From an uncultured Blautia sp. (GTDB lineage Bacteria; Bacillota; Clostridia; Lachnospirales; Lachnospiraceae), in NCBI GenBank assembly GCA_900552095.1, contig URYM01000147.1, positions 1 to 5,163 on the forward strand: a stretch of 5,163 bases of DNA. Reading direction: 5' to 3'. Below, in pieces: positions 5,120-5,163 of this stretch. The translations under genes and the position numbers were made by a program. Below the pieces are notes generated by a model, which made no database searches, was not told where the DNA came from, and saw only the letters and a program-made list of their open reading frames with translations. Positions within the stretch are counted from its first letter, which is position 1; each line of letters begins with the position of its first letter.

Positions 5120-5163
5120 CTGTCTCTTATACACATCTGACGCTGCCGACGATCTTACGCGTG
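5120..5163 (-). other. Illumina Nextera i5 adapter read-through with index (artefact)
   Basis: Bases 5120-5138 are CTGTCTCTTATACACATCT, the reverse complement of the Tn5 mosaic end. GACGCTGCCGACGA (5139-5152) then completes the read-1 adapter in reverse complement. The next eight bases, TCTTACGC (5153-5160), are in the i5 index position; their reverse complement GCGTAAGA matches the Nextera index S517 as I remember it. GTG (5161-5163) begins the flow-cell arm. None of this is genomic. Confidence 0.98.

Noticed and set aside
4751..5134. Reverse-strand frame beginning MYKRQ
   Set aside because: Its start codon and first residues come from the adapter; the rest is antisense to priA and the end of murE.
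1..5163. Terminal inverted repeats suggesting a transposon
   Set aside because: The repeats are the Nextera mosaic end plus adapter and an index. There is no transposase gene, no target duplication, and the interior genes are housekeeping genes.

Overview
This window looks like an ordinary chromosomal piece of a Gram-positive gut Clostridia bacterium, most likely a Lachnospiraceae member (inference from protein style only). The basis is a DUF5688-type protein, a Clostridia-type divergent MurE followed directly by PriA, a purine-riboswitch-controlled guanine deaminase, strong AAGGAGG-like ribosome binding sites, and a tRNA gene without an encoded CCA. All real genes are on the + strand. The contig is capped at both ends by Illumina Nextera (Tn5 mosaic-end) adapter sequence in inverted orientation. 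Bases 1-25 and 5120-5163 are therefore not genomic, and both terminal genes are cut by library artefact rather than by biology.

Layout. Bases 26-633 hold the 3' part of a DUF5688 family gene. Bases 634-785 hold an imperfect hairpin and a strong promoter, which drives tRNA-Arg(CCG) at 786-858. A GTG-started gene (922-1632) encodes a single-pass membrane protein with an acidic/proline-rich linker and an extracytoplasmic domain that looks NTF2-like. Bases 1645-1754 hold a guanine-class purine riboswitch with an overlapping intrinsic terminator, followed by guanine deaminase (1784-3055) and its own terminator (3083-3115). Bases 3116-3362 are a purine-rich intergenic stretch with a small inverted repeat and an extended -10 promoter. 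A divergent meso-DAP-type MurE ligase (3366-4826) then overlaps the start of priA (from 4823) by ATGA. priA is cut off after 99 codons by the adapter.

How the parts work together. The guanine deaminase unit is self-contained: aptamer, terminator, gene, terminator. The base of aptamer stem P1 and the 5' arm of the expression terminator share eight bases, so they compete directly. This predicts that ligand binding turns the catabolic gene on. murE and priA look like a translationally coupled pair of housekeeping genes (cell wall and replication restart). I found no previously undescribed multi-gene system. The points most worth following up are the architecture of the riboswitch (shortened L2 and L3 loops, ON-type logic), the substituted family motifs in MurE, and the adapter artefact, which has created a false PriA C-terminus.
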